A stretch of 64,000 nucleotides of DNA from Parabacteroides sp. FAFU027 (lineage in GTDB: Bacteria; Bacteroidota; Bacteroidia; Bacteroidales; UBA7332): assembly GCF_022808675.1 (NCBI RefSeq), contig NZ_JAKZKV010000003.1, positions 124,001 through 188,000 of the forward strand, read 5' to 3'. This document shows, piece by piece, positions 16,190-24,753 of this stretch (positions are counted from its first letter, which is position 1; every line of letters begins with the position of its first letter). The translations under genes and the position numbers were made by a program. The notes beneath the pieces are model-generated. The model ran no database searches. It saw only the letters and a list, made by a program, of their open reading frames with translations, and was not told where the DNA came from.

Positions 16190-16990
16190 ATGGGTATTGA
16201 AAAAGGAATTTTCCAGCGTACGGAACTTCTGCTGGGAAAAGATAGTATGAGCAAACTGGCTCAGAAACGGGTCATCATATTTGGCATCGGAGGCGTTGGA
16301 AGCTGGTGTGCAGAAAGCCTCGTTCGCTCTGGCATTAGCAATCTCACGATTGTCGATTCTGACCGTGTATGTGTCACGAATATCAATCGTCAGCTCCTGG
16401 CTACCACTCAAACCGTGGGGCAAGTCAAGACTGATGTCCTCAAACAACGTCTGCTGGAAATCAATCCCAAAGCAGAAATTACTGCTCTGCAAAAGATATA
16501 CAGCAAAGAAACGCACGACTCTTTCGAGCTTGAAAACTACGACTATATTATCGATGCCATCGATAGTCTGGAGAATAAGGTTCACCTTATCAGAAAAGCG
16601 ACGGAGACCAACGCCACATTATTCTCCTCTATGGGAGCAGCTCTTAAGGTTGACCCAACCCGCATCCGTGTAGCTGAATTCTGGAAAGTCGATGGCTGCC
16701 CGCTTGGAGCCATGCTCCGCCGGAAAATCCGCAAAGGCGAAAAGCTGAAGAAGAAGTTCCTCTGCGTTTACAGCGATGAAGTTCTTGAAAATAAAGGCGC
16801 TGCTGCCACCTGTGGCACCGAGCAATGCCTTTGTCCGAAAAGCAAAAACGGTCCCGGCGACCCTGATTTGGTCAATCACGAATGGTGCAGCCTGAAAGCC
16901 CGCATCAACGGGACAACCTCTCATATCCCGGCCATATTCGGATTCACAATTGCGGGATTAGTGATAAAAGCCATAAACGAATCGGAATAA
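16190..16990 (+). CDS. tcdA: tRNA threonylcarbamoyladenosine dehydratase
   Basis: A 266-residue E1/ThiF-like enzyme that uses ATP to cyclise t6A at position 37 of ANN-decoding tRNAs to ct6A. The adenylate-binding loop is IIFGIGGVGSWCAESLVRSG (about 29-48), followed by IVDSDRVCVTNINRQ and DAIDSLENK. The C-terminal part includes TCGTEQC and GTTSHIPAIFGFTIAGLVI. The start MGIEKGIFQRTELLLG is typical of TcdA, and the longer frame to 16133 would overlap the promoter. Confidence 0.93.
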   Translation: MGIEKGIFQRTELLLGKDSMSKLAQKRVIIFGIGGVGSWCAESLVRSGISNLTIVDSDRVCVTNINRQLLATTQTVGQVKTDVLKQRLLEINPKAEITALQKIYSKETHDSFELENYDYIIDAIDSLENKVHLIRKATETNATLFSSMGAALKVDPTRIRVAEFWKVDGCPLGAMLRRKIRKGEKLKKKFLCVYSDEVLENKGAAATCGTEQCLCPKSKNGPGDPDLVNHEWCSLKARINGTTSHIPAIFGFTIAGLVIKAINESE

Positions 16991-17018
16991 TCAGCATTCC
17001 TTTTGAAGCATCATATCA

Positions 17019-17050
17019 AAGAGTCGGAAATTACCTTTTCCGGCTCTTTT
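17019..17050 (+). terminator. tcdA terminator
   Basis: Stem AAGAGTCGGAAA / TTTCCGGCTCTT (one G-T pair) followed by Ts. Confidence 0.75.
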
Positions 17051-17242
17051 GTTATATCAAAAACCCTGTAACCAACATTGCGTTATTTCAAAGCGGTCGA
17101 TTATTAACCAAAATTCTAAACTTTAATTCACAACAAGGTTTTACACTCGGCGTCCCAACTTACTTTTTTCTTCATAATGAACAAAATATCATGTAATCGG
17201 ATATTTTTATCGAATTATATTTCTTATTCGGACACTAATTGC

Positions 17243-17250
17243 TATTTTTG
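17243..17250 (+). promoter_or_regulatory. -7 promoter box for the Lrp/AsnC gene
   Basis: TATTTTTG, 31 nt before the chosen start at 17282. It lies inside the longer open frame (from 17177), which supports the later start. Confidence 0.55.
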
Positions 17251-17281
17251 CTTACAATTTGCGACTAAACAAAATTATATA

Positions 17282-17740
17282 ATGGAGAAAATAGATAACC
17301 TTGACAGACATATTCTTGAGATTATTTCTCGAAATGCAAGAATACCATTTAAAGATGTGGCTGCTGAATGCGGTGTATCCAGAGCGGCTATACACCAGCG
17401 TGTACAACGCATGATCGACATGAATGTCATTACCGGGTCAGGATATACCGTTAACCCTAAAGTTCTGGGTTATCGTTCATGTACATATATTGGAGTTAAG
17501 CTCGAAAAAGGCTCATTGTACAAACAAGTTGTCCCTGAACTTGAAAAGATTCCTGAAATCGTGGAATGTCACTATACAACGGGCCCATACACTATGCTGG
17601 TCAAACTTTATGCCAGAGATAATGAACACCTTATGGAGCTGGTCAATGGAAAGATTCAGGAGATTGACGGTGTAATTGCCACAGAGACATTAATCTCACT
17701 TGACGAAAGTATCAAACGGGAAATTCCGGTTAAGAAATAA
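17282..17740 (+). CDS. Lrp/AsnC family transcriptional regulator
   Basis: A 152-residue DNA-binding regulator. The N-terminal winged helix-turn-helix (LDRHILEIISRNARIPFKDV, ECGVSRAAIHQRVQRM, about 6-47) is followed by the RAM/AsnC ligand-binding domain (about 65-145: SCTYIGVKLEKGS, VECHYTTGPYTMLVKLYARD). Family members bind amino acids and form octamers; the effector is not predictable. The start MEKIDNLD matches the family and sits behind a -7 box. It is a single gene, convergent with ribF. Confidence 0.92.
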   Translation: MEKIDNLDRHILEIISRNARIPFKDVAAECGVSRAAIHQRVQRMIDMNVITGSGYTVNPKVLGYRSCTYIGVKLEKGSLYKQVVPELEKIPEIVECHYTTGPYTMLVKLYARDNEHLMELVNGKIQEIDGVIATETLISLDESIKREIPVKK

Positions 17741-17743
17741 TGA

Positions 17744-17773
17744 AAAAGGAGAGTCATCACGGCTCTCCTTTTC
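17744..17773. terminator. Bidirectional terminator between lrp-type gene and ribF
   Basis: Stem AAAAGGAGAGTC / GGCTCTCCTTTT with loop ATCAC, serving both convergent genes. Confidence 0.8.
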
Positions 17774-17775
17774 TG

Positions 17776-18696
17776 TTATAATCGTTTCATTGCTTCTTCT
17801 TTATCCATCTGCAACTGCGTTATGAGGTCTTCCAGCCCATTCATCTTTCGCTCATCGCGGAGCTTATCGATAAAAAAGACCTTCAATACATCTCCATATA
17901 CATTTACTTCGAAATCGAAAATGTGAACCTCAATGGTCTGCTTATTCGCATTGCTTACTGTCGGTCTCACCCCGATATTCATCATCCCTTTGTATTCTTT
18001 GCTTCGCCAAAGAACCTTCACGGCATACACTCCGGGAACAGGTAAAATCTTTTCAGCATCCAGCATTTCCAGATTAGCCGTCGGGAACCCGATTTCACGT
18101 CCTAATTGGTGGCCTTTTACCACTCTCCCTTCAATATTATATGGTCGGTCCAGCAGCATCGTTACTTCCCTGATATGCCCGGCCTGCAATGCCCGACGGG
18201 CAGCCGACGAACTTATATGCACCTTATCGTGTAAAAAGGCATCTGCATGAATCACCTCCATCCCGGCCTCTTTTCCGAAACGAACGTAATCTTCGAATCC
18301 TTCCGTCCTGTTTTTTCCAAAACGATGGTCATAACCGATTACCAGTGCCTTTACCGAAAATGTTTTACTTAATATAACCTCTATAAACTGCTGAGCCGTA
18401 AACTGAGCCAATTCGAAGGTAAAATCCATCACGATACAATAATCAATGCCGCTTTCTGCAAGCAGACTCATTCGCTCCTCAAAAGTAGTCAGCAATTGAG
18501 GGAGATAATCGGTATGAATTACCTTACGGGGATGCTCTCTAAATGTGATTACGGCAGAGCTCAGCCCTTTTTGAGCAGCCACTGCTTTCACCTGATTGAT
18601 TAAATGCAGATGTCCCCGGTGAACCCCATCAAAAAAGCCAATGGTTGCGGCCAGATCCCGTCCGTCAAGTTGTGATTTGTCGGTAATAATTTTCAT
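17776..18696 (-). CDS. ribF: Bifunctional riboflavin kinase / FAD synthetase
   Basis: Makes FMN from riboflavin and ATP, then FAD from FMN and ATP. The 306-residue protein has the N-terminal nucleotidyltransferase domain (ATIGFFDGVHRGHLHLI at about 17-33 with the HxGH-type motif, VIGYDHRFGKNRTEG at about 118-132, and ISSSAARRAL) and the C-terminal kinase domain (GHQLGREIGFPTANLE with the GxPTAN motif, then PGVYAV and MMNIGVRPT). Its ATG overlaps the stop of the upstream HAD gene by one base (TAATG), so the two are translationally coupled. Confidence 0.96.
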   Translation of the reverse strand: MKIITDKSQLDGRDLAATIGFFDGVHRGHLHLINQVKAVAAQKGLSSAVITFREHPRKVIHTDYLPQLLTTFEERMSLLAESGIDYCIVMDFTFELAQFTAQQFIEVILSKTFSVKALVIGYDHRFGKNRTEGFEDYVRFGKEAGMEVIHADAFLHDKVHISSSAARRALQAGHIREVTMLLDRPYNIEGRVVKGHQLGREIGFPTANLEMLDAEKILPVPGVYAVKVLWRSKEYKGMMNIGVRPTVSNANKQTIEVHIFDFEVNVYGDVLKVFFIDKLRDERKMNGLEDLITQLQMDKEEAMKRL

Positions 18697-19310
18697 TATT
18701 CCAGGCCTTCAAAGATATGAGAGAAGTTTTCTTTCGGTTGTGCAAGATAGGTCTTGAAGCCCATTTCACTTGCCACGCGCACATTTTCAGGAGAATCATC
18801 TATAAACAATGTCTCTTGCGGGTCAATCCCCGAGTCACTAATTAATTGGTGGAAAATGGAAGGATTGGGTTTCGATACGTTCATTTGGTAAGACAAATAC
18901 AACCGGTCAAAGTAGTCATGAATCGTTTTACCATTTTTCTCAAATGCACGGGGAATGGCATCACTGAAATGAATCTCGTTGGTATTGCTCAGCATGAATA
19001 CCTGAAAACGCTTGCGAAGGTTTAATACCATTTCCAGCTTATAATCGGGTATTTCAACCAGAAACGCATCCCACGCATTTTTAATCGCCTCGTCAGGTAC
19101 ATTCTTGCCTGTAATCTGGCGTATTTCAGCATAAAACTGTTCAGCCGCTATTTCTCCGTCTTCAAGCTGTTGAAATACTCCGGCTTGTTTATAATTGGTC
19201 AGTAGTTCATTTACATTATCCAGGCCGGCTTTTTCCAACGCATTTACACAACGTTGTCTATCCAGGTCATAAAGCACGCCGCCCAGGTCAAATATAATCG
19301 TCTTAATCAT
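18696..19310 (-). CDS. HAD-superfamily hydrolase (YihX-like)
   Basis: A 204-residue haloacid dehalogenase-type phosphatase. Motif I is IIFDLGGVLYDLD near the N-terminus, motif II is MLSNTNE (about 125-131), the Lys is in NVSKPNPSIFHQL, and motif IV is LFIDDSPENVRVA. The pattern matches the YihX group that dephosphorylates sugar phosphates. The gene could supply FMN-related dephosphorylation in this operon, but that is speculation. The start MIKTIIFD is preferred over Mets 3 and 13 codons upstream. It is coupled to ribF. Confidence 0.88.
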   Translation of the reverse strand: MIKTIIFDLGGVLYDLDRQRCVNALEKAGLDNVNELLTNYKQAGVFQQLEDGEIAAEQFYAEIRQITGKNVPDEAIKNAWDAFLVEIPDYKLEMVLNLRKRFQVFMLSNTNEIHFSDAIPRAFEKNGKTIHDYFDRLYLSYQMNVSKPNPSIFHQLISDSGIDPQETLFIDDSPENVRVASEMGFKTYLAQPKENFSHIFEGLE

Positions 19311-19406
19311 CTGATTCATTCCTCGAAATTTTGCCTGCAAAGATAACAATTAATTCATAAGGGGTAAGGAAGACCAGGATTGATACGCTCACGGAAGGTT
19401 TATAAA

Positions 19407-19445
19407 AACAGGAAAGCCGAAGGGTTACCTCCGGCTTTCCTGTTT
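19407..19445 (-). terminator. Terminator of the PUR-domain gene
   Basis: Stem AACAGGAAAGCCG / CGGCTTTCCTGTT immediately at the 3' end of the minus-strand gene ending at 19444. Confidence 0.7.
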
Positions 19446-19806
19446 ATTGAATTTCATCAATTACAAAATCGGGAATTTCGCTTAATAGCTTTTCTGCTAT
19501 ATCATTCTTTAAAGGCTCACCGGATCCAGAATTGCCAATAAAAGCAATCGCGTCCTGTATTCCAATTAAAAACTTCTCAAAATCTTCTTTGTAAAGAAAG
19601 ATTTTGTGTTTTTCAAACTCGACAACCGGATCCTCTATAGAACCGGTTATGACCTTCTTGCTCTCTGTAATGGCAAGAAACAGTTCGTCTTTGCGATTTC
19701 TCTTTACATCTAAGTAATAGATTCTTTTACCAGCTTTGATCGCTCGGGAATAAACTATCTCCTGATCCTTCGCATTGGTCATACTTCTCTTTTGATATCC
19801 ATCCAT
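19444..19806 (-). CDS. PUR-alpha-like DNA/RNA-binding protein (DUF3276)
   Basis: A 120-residue cytosolic protein of the bacterial PUR/DUF3276 family, found mainly in Bacteroidetes and spirochaetes. The conserved core is IVYSRAIKAGKRIYYLDVKR, then DELFLAITESKK and EKHKIFLYKEDFEKFLIG, a single PUR repeat that forms dimers able to bind single-stranded DNA or RNA. The function in cells is not established. Translation could also begin at the Met eight codons in. It has its own terminator. Confidence 0.85.
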   Translation of the reverse strand: MDGYQKRSMTNAKDQEIVYSRAIKAGKRIYYLDVKRNRKDELFLAITESKKVITGSIEDPVVEFEKHKIFLYKEDFEKFLIGIQDAIAFIGNSGSGEPLKNDIAEKLLSEIPDFVIDEIQ

Positions 19807-19948
19807 GGCTCAGACTTTTTTGGATAACTTGACTCTTTTTATTTCCCTCCAAATATGGAGATTATTTTGAACATTTCCAAAGAAACCGGCAATAAAAATA
19901 AGCAGCTCTCTTTCTTTATGATAATTTAAAATGAAAATAGACTTCCCC

Positions 19949-19981
19949 ATTTCCCCGACTCGGGGAAATAGACTACTTTTG
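19949..19981 (+). promoter_or_regulatory. nusB-operon promoter with palindromic operator-like site
   Basis: -7 box TACTTTTG at 19974-19981. Immediately upstream, at 19949-19969, is a perfect dyad, ATTTCCCC-GACTC-GGGGAAAT. It occupies the spacer and -33 region, where a bound repressor would block RNA polymerase. A further CTTCCCC half-site precedes it. Confidence 0.5.
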
Positions 19982-20009
19982 CACCATCTAAAAATAGCTC
20001 ATTAAAAAG

Positions 20010-20936
20010 ATGATAAACCGCGTATTGATTCGAATTAAAGTGATGCAGTTGATTTATTCATACTACAAGAATGACAACCGCTCACTAGCAACTGCCGAAA
20101 CAGAATTAATGTTTAGTCTCGAAAAATCTTACGAATTGTACAACTTTCTGCTCCTGCTGATGGTGGAGCTGACTCAATTTCAGGAAAGAAGACTCGACGC
20201 TGCCCGTAACAAACTCCTCCCAACAGAACAAGAACTCAATCCCAACACCCGGTTTATAGACAACCGATTCATCCGTCAATTGAACGAAAACAGTCAATTC
20301 AACGAATATCTCAGCAATCAGAAAATCTCCTGGACAAACGAACAGGACTTTATCCGTATTTTGCTCGACCGTATCATTGAGTCAAAAACTTATCAGGATT
20401 ATATGGCCAGCGAAGAAGATTCTTACGAGGCTGACCGCGAGTTCTGGCGCTCTATATTCAAAAACATCATCATGGAAGATGCCGATCTTGCTGAAGTATT
20501 GGAAGGAAACAGCCTTTACTGGAACGATGACATGGACATCATCGGTACTTTCGTCCTCAAAACAATCAAGCAATTCAATCCGGATAAAGGAGAAAAACAG
20601 TCTCTGCTACCAATGTTTAAGGCTGAAGCGGACCGTGATTTCGCCGTTACTCTCTTCCGTAAAGCCATCCTGAGCGAAAAAGAATATCGCGAACTCATCG
20701 ACAAAAATACCCAGAACTGGGAAATGGACCGCATTGCGTTCATGGATATTATCATTATGCAGATTGCTTTGGCAGAGATATTCAATTTTGAATCGATTCC
20801 AACAACTGTAACGCTAAACGAATACATCGAGTTGGCAAAAACATACAGTACCCCAAAGAGTGGTTACTTTGTAAACGGAGTGCTCAACAACGTGATAAAT
20901 CAGTTAAAATCGGAAAAGAGAATAGTGAAGAATTAA
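20010..20936 (+). CDS. nusB: Transcription antitermination protein NusB
   Basis: A 308-residue form typical of Bacteroidetes, about twice the length of E. coli NusB. Residues 1-30 (MINRVLIRIKVMQLIYSYYK) and the C-terminal half (NWEMDRIAFMDIIIMQIALAE, FESIPTTVTLNEYIELAKTY, SGYFVNGVLNNVI) carry the NusB RNA-binding fold. The central insertion is helical and acidic. NusB with NusE binds boxA and helps rRNA transcription. It heads a plus-strand cluster with yajC, a YbbR protein and coaE. Confidence 0.93.
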   Translation: MINRVLIRIKVMQLIYSYYKNDNRSLATAETELMFSLEKSYELYNFLLLLMVELTQFQERRLDAARNKLLPTEQELNPNTRFIDNRFIRQLNENSQFNEYLSNQKISWTNEQDFIRILLDRIIESKTYQDYMASEEDSYEADREFWRSIFKNIIMEDADLAEVLEGNSLYWNDDMDIIGTFVLKTIKQFNPDKGEKQSLLPMFKAEADRDFAVTLFRKAILSEKEYRELIDKNTQNWEMDRIAFMDIIIMQIALAEIFNFESIPTTVTLNEYIELAKTYSTPKSGYFVNGVLNNVINQLKSEKRIVKN

Positions 20937-20945
20937 AAACTTCAC

Positions 20946-20953
20946 TATATTTG
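20946..20953 (+). promoter_or_regulatory. -7 promoter box before yajC
   Basis: TATATTTG matches TAnnTTTG and lies between nusB and yajC, so yajC may also have a private start. Confidence 0.45.
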
Positions 20954-20993
20954 CCTTGATAACAACAATAAAAAATCGTAATCGAATACAACT

Positions 20994-21314
20994 ATGAACT
21001 TATTAAGCGTAATGCTTCAAGCCGGGGCTCAGGGTAGTGGTCTTTCAGGCATCCTGATGATGGTACTTATTATTGCCGTTTTCTATTTCTTCATGATTCG
21101 CCCACAGGCAAAACGTCAGAAAGAAATCAAAAAAACGCGTGAAGCAATGAAAAACGGAGACCGCGTAGTTACGGCTGGTGGTATCCATGGCACTATCAAA
21201 GAAATCGCTGACACTTACTTTGTTATCGAAATCGCACAAGGCGTTCGTATCAAAGTGGAAAAAGGATCTGTATTTGCATCTGCTGCCGATTCTCAGTCTG
21301 CTGAGACGAAATAA
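20994..21314 (+). CDS. yajC: Preprotein translocase subunit YajC
   Basis: A 106-residue accessory subunit of the SecDF complex. One N-terminal membrane segment (about 20-38, ILMMVLIIAVFYFFMI) runs into the signature RPQAKRQKEIKKTREAMKNG. The cytosolic domain follows with VVTAGGIHGTIKEI and a short variable tail. It lies 57 nt behind nusB and 14 nt ahead of the YbbR gene. Confidence 0.95.
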   Translation: MNLLSVMLQAGAQGSGLSGILMMVLIIAVFYFFMIRPQAKRQKEIKKTREAMKNGDRVVTAGGIHGTIKEIADTYFVIEIAQGVRIKVEKGSVFASAADSQSAETK

Positions 21315-21328
21315 AACATTTCCCTCCT

Positions 21329-22336
21329 ATGCAAGGCAGAAAGAATCAACTGAAGATATACCGCTTTCTGGTGAAGGTCAGAAGTTTCTTGCGTTTCAAA
21401 CGCAAAAAGGAACTTCTGACCTTCCTTTTTTTCGTTATACTCTCTACATTCTTCTGGTTTCTGCAATTGATGAAAGAAAACCTTGAAACAGATTTCAGGG
21501 TTCCCCTTCGCATCATCAACATTCCCAGAAATATAATTCTCACATCGGACATTCCCAATTCATTACAAGTCAGGGCAAAGGACAAAGGCGCAACTTTATT
21601 TAGCTACTCCTTTAGCCGACCGGTACCGACTTGTGAAATTGACTTCCGGGAACTACAAATCAAAAAAGGGGTTGCCACAATATCCTCTGACTATTTACTC
21701 AATAAGCTAAGAAAGAAATTTGTAGTCGGCATAGATCTACGCTCTGTTTTTCCGGAATCGATTAACCTCAATTTTTCTCAGGGCGAATCTAAAACCGTAC
21801 CGGTCAAACTTTTATCAGCAATTACCACCGAAAACTCATTCGGACTTAGCAACCGGATTCGTTTCTGGCCGCCTAAGATTACCATTTACGCGCCAACCGA
21901 TAAACTCAACCAGATTAAAGAGGTTTATACGCAGGTGCTACGGGTTTCCAATCTAAAAGACACCTTTGAGACCAATCTGGTACTTAACAAAATCGATGGG
22001 GTGAAACTGGTTCCCTACAAAATCAGAGTCATGGTTCCAGTAGAGTCCATCACCGAAAAATCAATTGATATTCCGGTTATTGGAATCAATGTACCCGAAG
22101 GCTTCAATATGAGGTTATTCCCGGCTACGATCCGCGTAGTATGCTCTGTTTCAATCAGTCATTACAAATCAGTGCAGGCGAATGATTTTTCATTTGTAAT
22201 TGACTACAACGACATTCAAAAGAACAACACTGGCAGACACCATATCAAGATGGTTAAATACCCCCATTATGTATCGAATATAAGGTATCAACCGGATGAG
22301 GTGGATGTACTAATGGAAGAGATACAAAATGATTAG
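21329..22336 (+). CDS. YbbR-domain membrane-anchored protein (CdaR-like)
   Basis: A 335-residue protein with a basic N-terminus, one membrane anchor (about 29-48, LLTFLFFVILSTFFWFLQL) and an extracytoplasmic part. The latter starts KENLETDFRVPLRIINIPRN, the usual start of a first YbbR repeat, with further repeats at about 140-310. YbbR proteins in Firmicutes (CdaR) control the diadenylate cyclase CdaA; no cdaA is in this window. The gene overlaps coaE by 8 bp, a conserved Bacteroidetes arrangement. Confidence 0.85.
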   Translation: MQGRKNQLKIYRFLVKVRSFLRFKRKKELLTFLFFVILSTFFWFLQLMKENLETDFRVPLRIINIPRNIILTSDIPNSLQVRAKDKGATLFSYSFSRPVPTCEIDFRELQIKKGVATISSDYLLNKLRKKFVVGIDLRSVFPESINLNFSQGESKTVPVKLLSAITTENSFGLSNRIRFWPPKITIYAPTDKLNQIKEVYTQVLRVSNLKDTFETNLVLNKIDGVKLVPYKIRVMVPVESITEKSIDIPVIGINVPEGFNMRLFPATIRVVCSVSISHYKSVQANDFSFVIDYNDIQKNNTGRHHIKMVKYPHYVSNIRYQPDEVDVLMEEIQND

Positions 22337-22913
22337 AATAGGATTAACCGGAGGCATTGGCAGTGGAAAATCCGTTGTTGCCGAGTTTTTCAGATTATGC
22401 GGTATTCCGGTTTATGACTGTGACCGGGAAGCTAAACGACTGATGGTCGAATCTTCTGAAATCCGGAATGGAATCATTGCTATTTTCGGAGAAGGGTCCT
22501 ATCAGGATAGGCAGCTAAACCGCCCGCATATCGCCGGTATTGCATTTCAACACCCGGAATTACTCAGCAAACTCAACGGAATTGTCCACCCCGAAGTAAG
22601 AAAAGATTACTACCAATGGTGCGACAAACAAAATGCAGATTTGGTTGTAATTGAATCTGCCATCTTATTTGATTCAGGACTATATCTGCATGTTGACAAG
22701 GTTGTAGTAGTCACAGCACAGGAAGCAATCAGAATCCAACGGGTAATGCAGCGCGACCACTCTTCAGAAAGCCTGATCAAAGACCGGATGCGGAATCAAA
22801 TGGCTGAGTCCGAACGTATTCAACGATCTGACTTCGTTATAAACAATGACAATACCCATCCCATCATACCACAGTTGACTGAAATCATCGCCCAATGCAA
22901 GCTTTTAGCTTAA
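22329..22913 (+). CDS. coaE: Dephospho-CoA kinase
   Basis: Catalyses the last step of coenzyme A synthesis, phosphorylating the ribose 3'-OH of dephospho-CoA. The 194-residue protein has the P-loop GLTGGIGSGKSVVAEFF at the N-terminus, the CoA-domain DCDREAKRLM and VHPEVRKDYYQW, and the lid-region RVMQRDHSSESLIKDRM, all typical of CoaE. Its start overlaps the YbbR gene by 8 bp, which implies coupled translation. Confidence 0.96.
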   Translation: MIRIGLTGGIGSGKSVVAEFFRLCGIPVYDCDREAKRLMVESSEIRNGIIAIFGEGSYQDRQLNRPHIAGIAFQHPELLSKLNGIVHPEVRKDYYQWCDKQNADLVVIESAILFDSGLYLHVDKVVVVTAQEAIRIQRVMQRDHSSESLIKDRMRNQMAESERIQRSDFVINNDNTHPIIPQLTEIIAQCKLLA

Positions 22914-22932
22914 CAATATACAACGTTTTCCT

Positions 22933-22964
22933 TTTTGCCTGTATTTTTTTCCTTTCTATATTTG
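22933..22964 (+). promoter_or_regulatory. Promoter of the DUF5606 gene
   Basis: -33 box TTTTG (22933-22937), 19-bp spacer and -7 box TATATTTG (22957-22964), 29 nt before the start at 22993. One of the best Bacteroidetes promoter matches in the window. Confidence 0.8.
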
Positions 22965-22992
22965 CGGCTTCGAATCCAAAAACAAAAACTAT

Positions 22993-23406
22993 ATGCTCAG
23001 AACTATTTTGTCAATTTCGGGAAAACCCGGACTTTTTAAACTCGCTTCTCAGGGTCGTAACGCCATTATCGTAGAATCTCTGCTCGATGGCAAAAAAACG
23101 CCGGCCTATTCCCGTGATAAAGTTATTTCTTTAAATGATATTGCCATCTATACCGAAGAAGGTGAAAAACCGCTTCGTGAGGTATTCCAGTTGATTTTTG
23201 AAAAAGAGTCAGGAGCTGCAACGGCTGTTGATGCTAAAGCTGATGCTGCCGCATTGAAAAAATACTTCGGAGAAATCCTTCCTTCATTCGATCGTGAACG
23301 CGTTTACCCTACGGATATCAAGAAAGTTATCGTTTGGTACAACCTGTTGGTAAGCAAAGGCTACACACAATTCAATGAAGAAGTTGCTGAAGAGGTGGCA
23401 GAATAA
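22993..23406 (+). CDS. DUF5606 domain protein
   Basis: A 137-residue soluble protein of a family largely confined to Bacteroidetes. The N-terminal beta-rich domain (LRTILSISGKPGLFKLASQ, NAIIVESLLDGKKTPAYS, KVISLNDIAIYT) is followed by a helical region (LKKYFGEILPSFDRERVYPTDIKKVIVWYNLL) and an acidic tail. The function is not known. It has its own strong promoter and terminator, so it is expressed alone, as expected for a widely conserved gene. Confidence 0.85.
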   Translation: MLRTILSISGKPGLFKLASQGRNAIIVESLLDGKKTPAYSRDKVISLNDIAIYTEEGEKPLREVFQLIFEKESGAATAVDAKADAAALKKYFGEILPSFDRERVYPTDIKKVIVWYNLLVSKGYTQFNEEVAEEVAE

Positions 23407-23424
23407 GACTCAACTTCATTATAT

Positions 23425-23464
23425 AAAACGGGCGTTCAGATTTTTTTCACTGAACGCCCGTTTT
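23425..23464. terminator. Bidirectional terminator
   Basis: A 15-bp perfect stem AAAACGGGCGTTCAG / CTGAACGCCCGTTTT between the convergent DUF5606 and M16 genes, with T-runs on both strands. Confidence 0.85.
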
Positions 23465-23465
23465 C

Positions 23466-24743
23466 TCATTTACCGGCCACCGAAACGTAAAAATCTTCCC
23501 GGTTCAGGTATTTATTCGCTAATAGCAAAAGAGTAGCAGAATCTATGCTTTGGATGACCTTCAATTGATTTTCATAATAATCAAAACCCAATTGGTTGGC
23601 TAAAATCGAGATATGTGCATCCGCAATTGAAAACGGGCCATCAAACGAACGAGCAAATTCTCCCAGAAGATAACTTCTCACCCGTTCCATTTCGTCCGGT
23701 GAAATCTCCTCTATTTTGAGTCTATCCATTTCTTCAAAAACGGCATCAATAAGAGGTCCCACATTTTCAACGCCCGTTTGGGTTGCAATGGTCATGTAGC
23801 CTGCCTTTTGTTGTGTAACCAATGAAGATCCGATGCCGTAAGTATAGCCTTTTTCCTCACGAATGCTGGTCATCAGGCGGCTTCCAAAATACCCTCCCAA
23901 CACCGTATTGAGAACCCGCAGGCCGTTAAAATCGGGATGCTTACGGTCAATAGACTTTTTTGAGAAACGCACTGCCGATTGTACAGCTTCCGGCTTTTCG
24001 GTTTTTCGGAACTTCTCATCGGACGATAAGATCTCAAATGAGCCTTCTTCTTTTTCAGAGATTATCCCCCACTCCTTTTGGCCAAACAACTCACTGACCA
24101 TAGCCAGATGCTCATCATTCAATTTGCCCGTCAGGAATACGCGGCAATTGGCTGAATGATAATGTTTCTGATGATATTTTTTCAAATCCTCAATGGTCAG
24201 CAAATCGAAATCTTCGGCTGCGGCTCTCTTTCCGTATGGATGGGATGCACCGAAAAGCTGCTCTATCGAAGCAAAATTGGCCAGATTTTCCACCTTTTCA
24301 CAATCCACCAGATATTGTTGTTTCTGGCGTGACATCAACGTCCGGAACTCCTCTTCAGGAAAAGTCGGAGATTTAATAATCAACTCTATAATTGGAAGCA
24401 ATGATGAAAAATGCTTATTCAGGGCATACAGTGTCAGATAGGAATTATGCTGAGTCACTGAACTCTGCATCCAGGATCCATAATAGTCCAGCAGCTCGGC
24501 GATTTTCGAAGAAGTCAGTTCACCGGCTCCTTCCTTGAGCATCATATTGGTCATAACCGCAGCCAGATTCTTTTCCTGGTCCCATTTTCCCGAGGAAAAC
24601 ATCAAGTCGAGGCGAATCACCTCTTGCTCCCCCATATTAACGGTGTAAAGTTCAATCCCATTGGGCAATACCACGATATTGGGTTGCGGAATAGTAAAAG
24701 TCTCAATATTTCGAATTTCAGGTTGTATTGTTCTGTCTAACAT
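23466..24743 (-). CDS. M16-family peptidase-like protein without the zinc motif
   Basis: A 425-residue pitrilysin/insulinase-fold protein. The N-terminal half has the fold pattern (NGIELYTVNMGEQEVIRLDLMF, KNLAAVMTNMMLKEGAG), but the position of the zinc-binding HxxEH reads TNMML, so it cannot be a classical M16 peptidase. The C-terminal half retains SRLMTSIREEKGYTYGIGSS, the Arg/Tyr element of non-catalytic partner subunits. It probably pairs with a catalytic subunit elsewhere. The start MLDRTIQPE avoids overlap with kdsB, 10 nt upstream. Confidence 0.85.
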   Translation of the reverse strand: MLDRTIQPEIRNIETFTIPQPNIVVLPNGIELYTVNMGEQEVIRLDLMFSSGKWDQEKNLAAVMTNMMLKEGAGELTSSKIAELLDYYGSWMQSSVTQHNSYLTLYALNKHFSSLLPIIELIIKSPTFPEEEFRTLMSRQKQQYLVDCEKVENLANFASIEQLFGASHPYGKRAAAEDFDLLTIEDLKKYHQKHYHSANCRVFLTGKLNDEHLAMVSELFGQKEWGIISEKEEGSFEILSSDEKFRKTEKPEAVQSAVRFSKKSIDRKHPDFNGLRVLNTVLGGYFGSRLMTSIREEKGYTYGIGSSLVTQQKAGYMTIATQTGVENVGPLIDAVFEEMDRLKIEEISPDEMERVRSYLLGEFARSFDGPFSIADAHISILANQLGFDYYENQLKVIQSIDSATLLLLANKYLNREDFYVSVAGK

Positions 24744-24753
24744 GTAACTCTTC

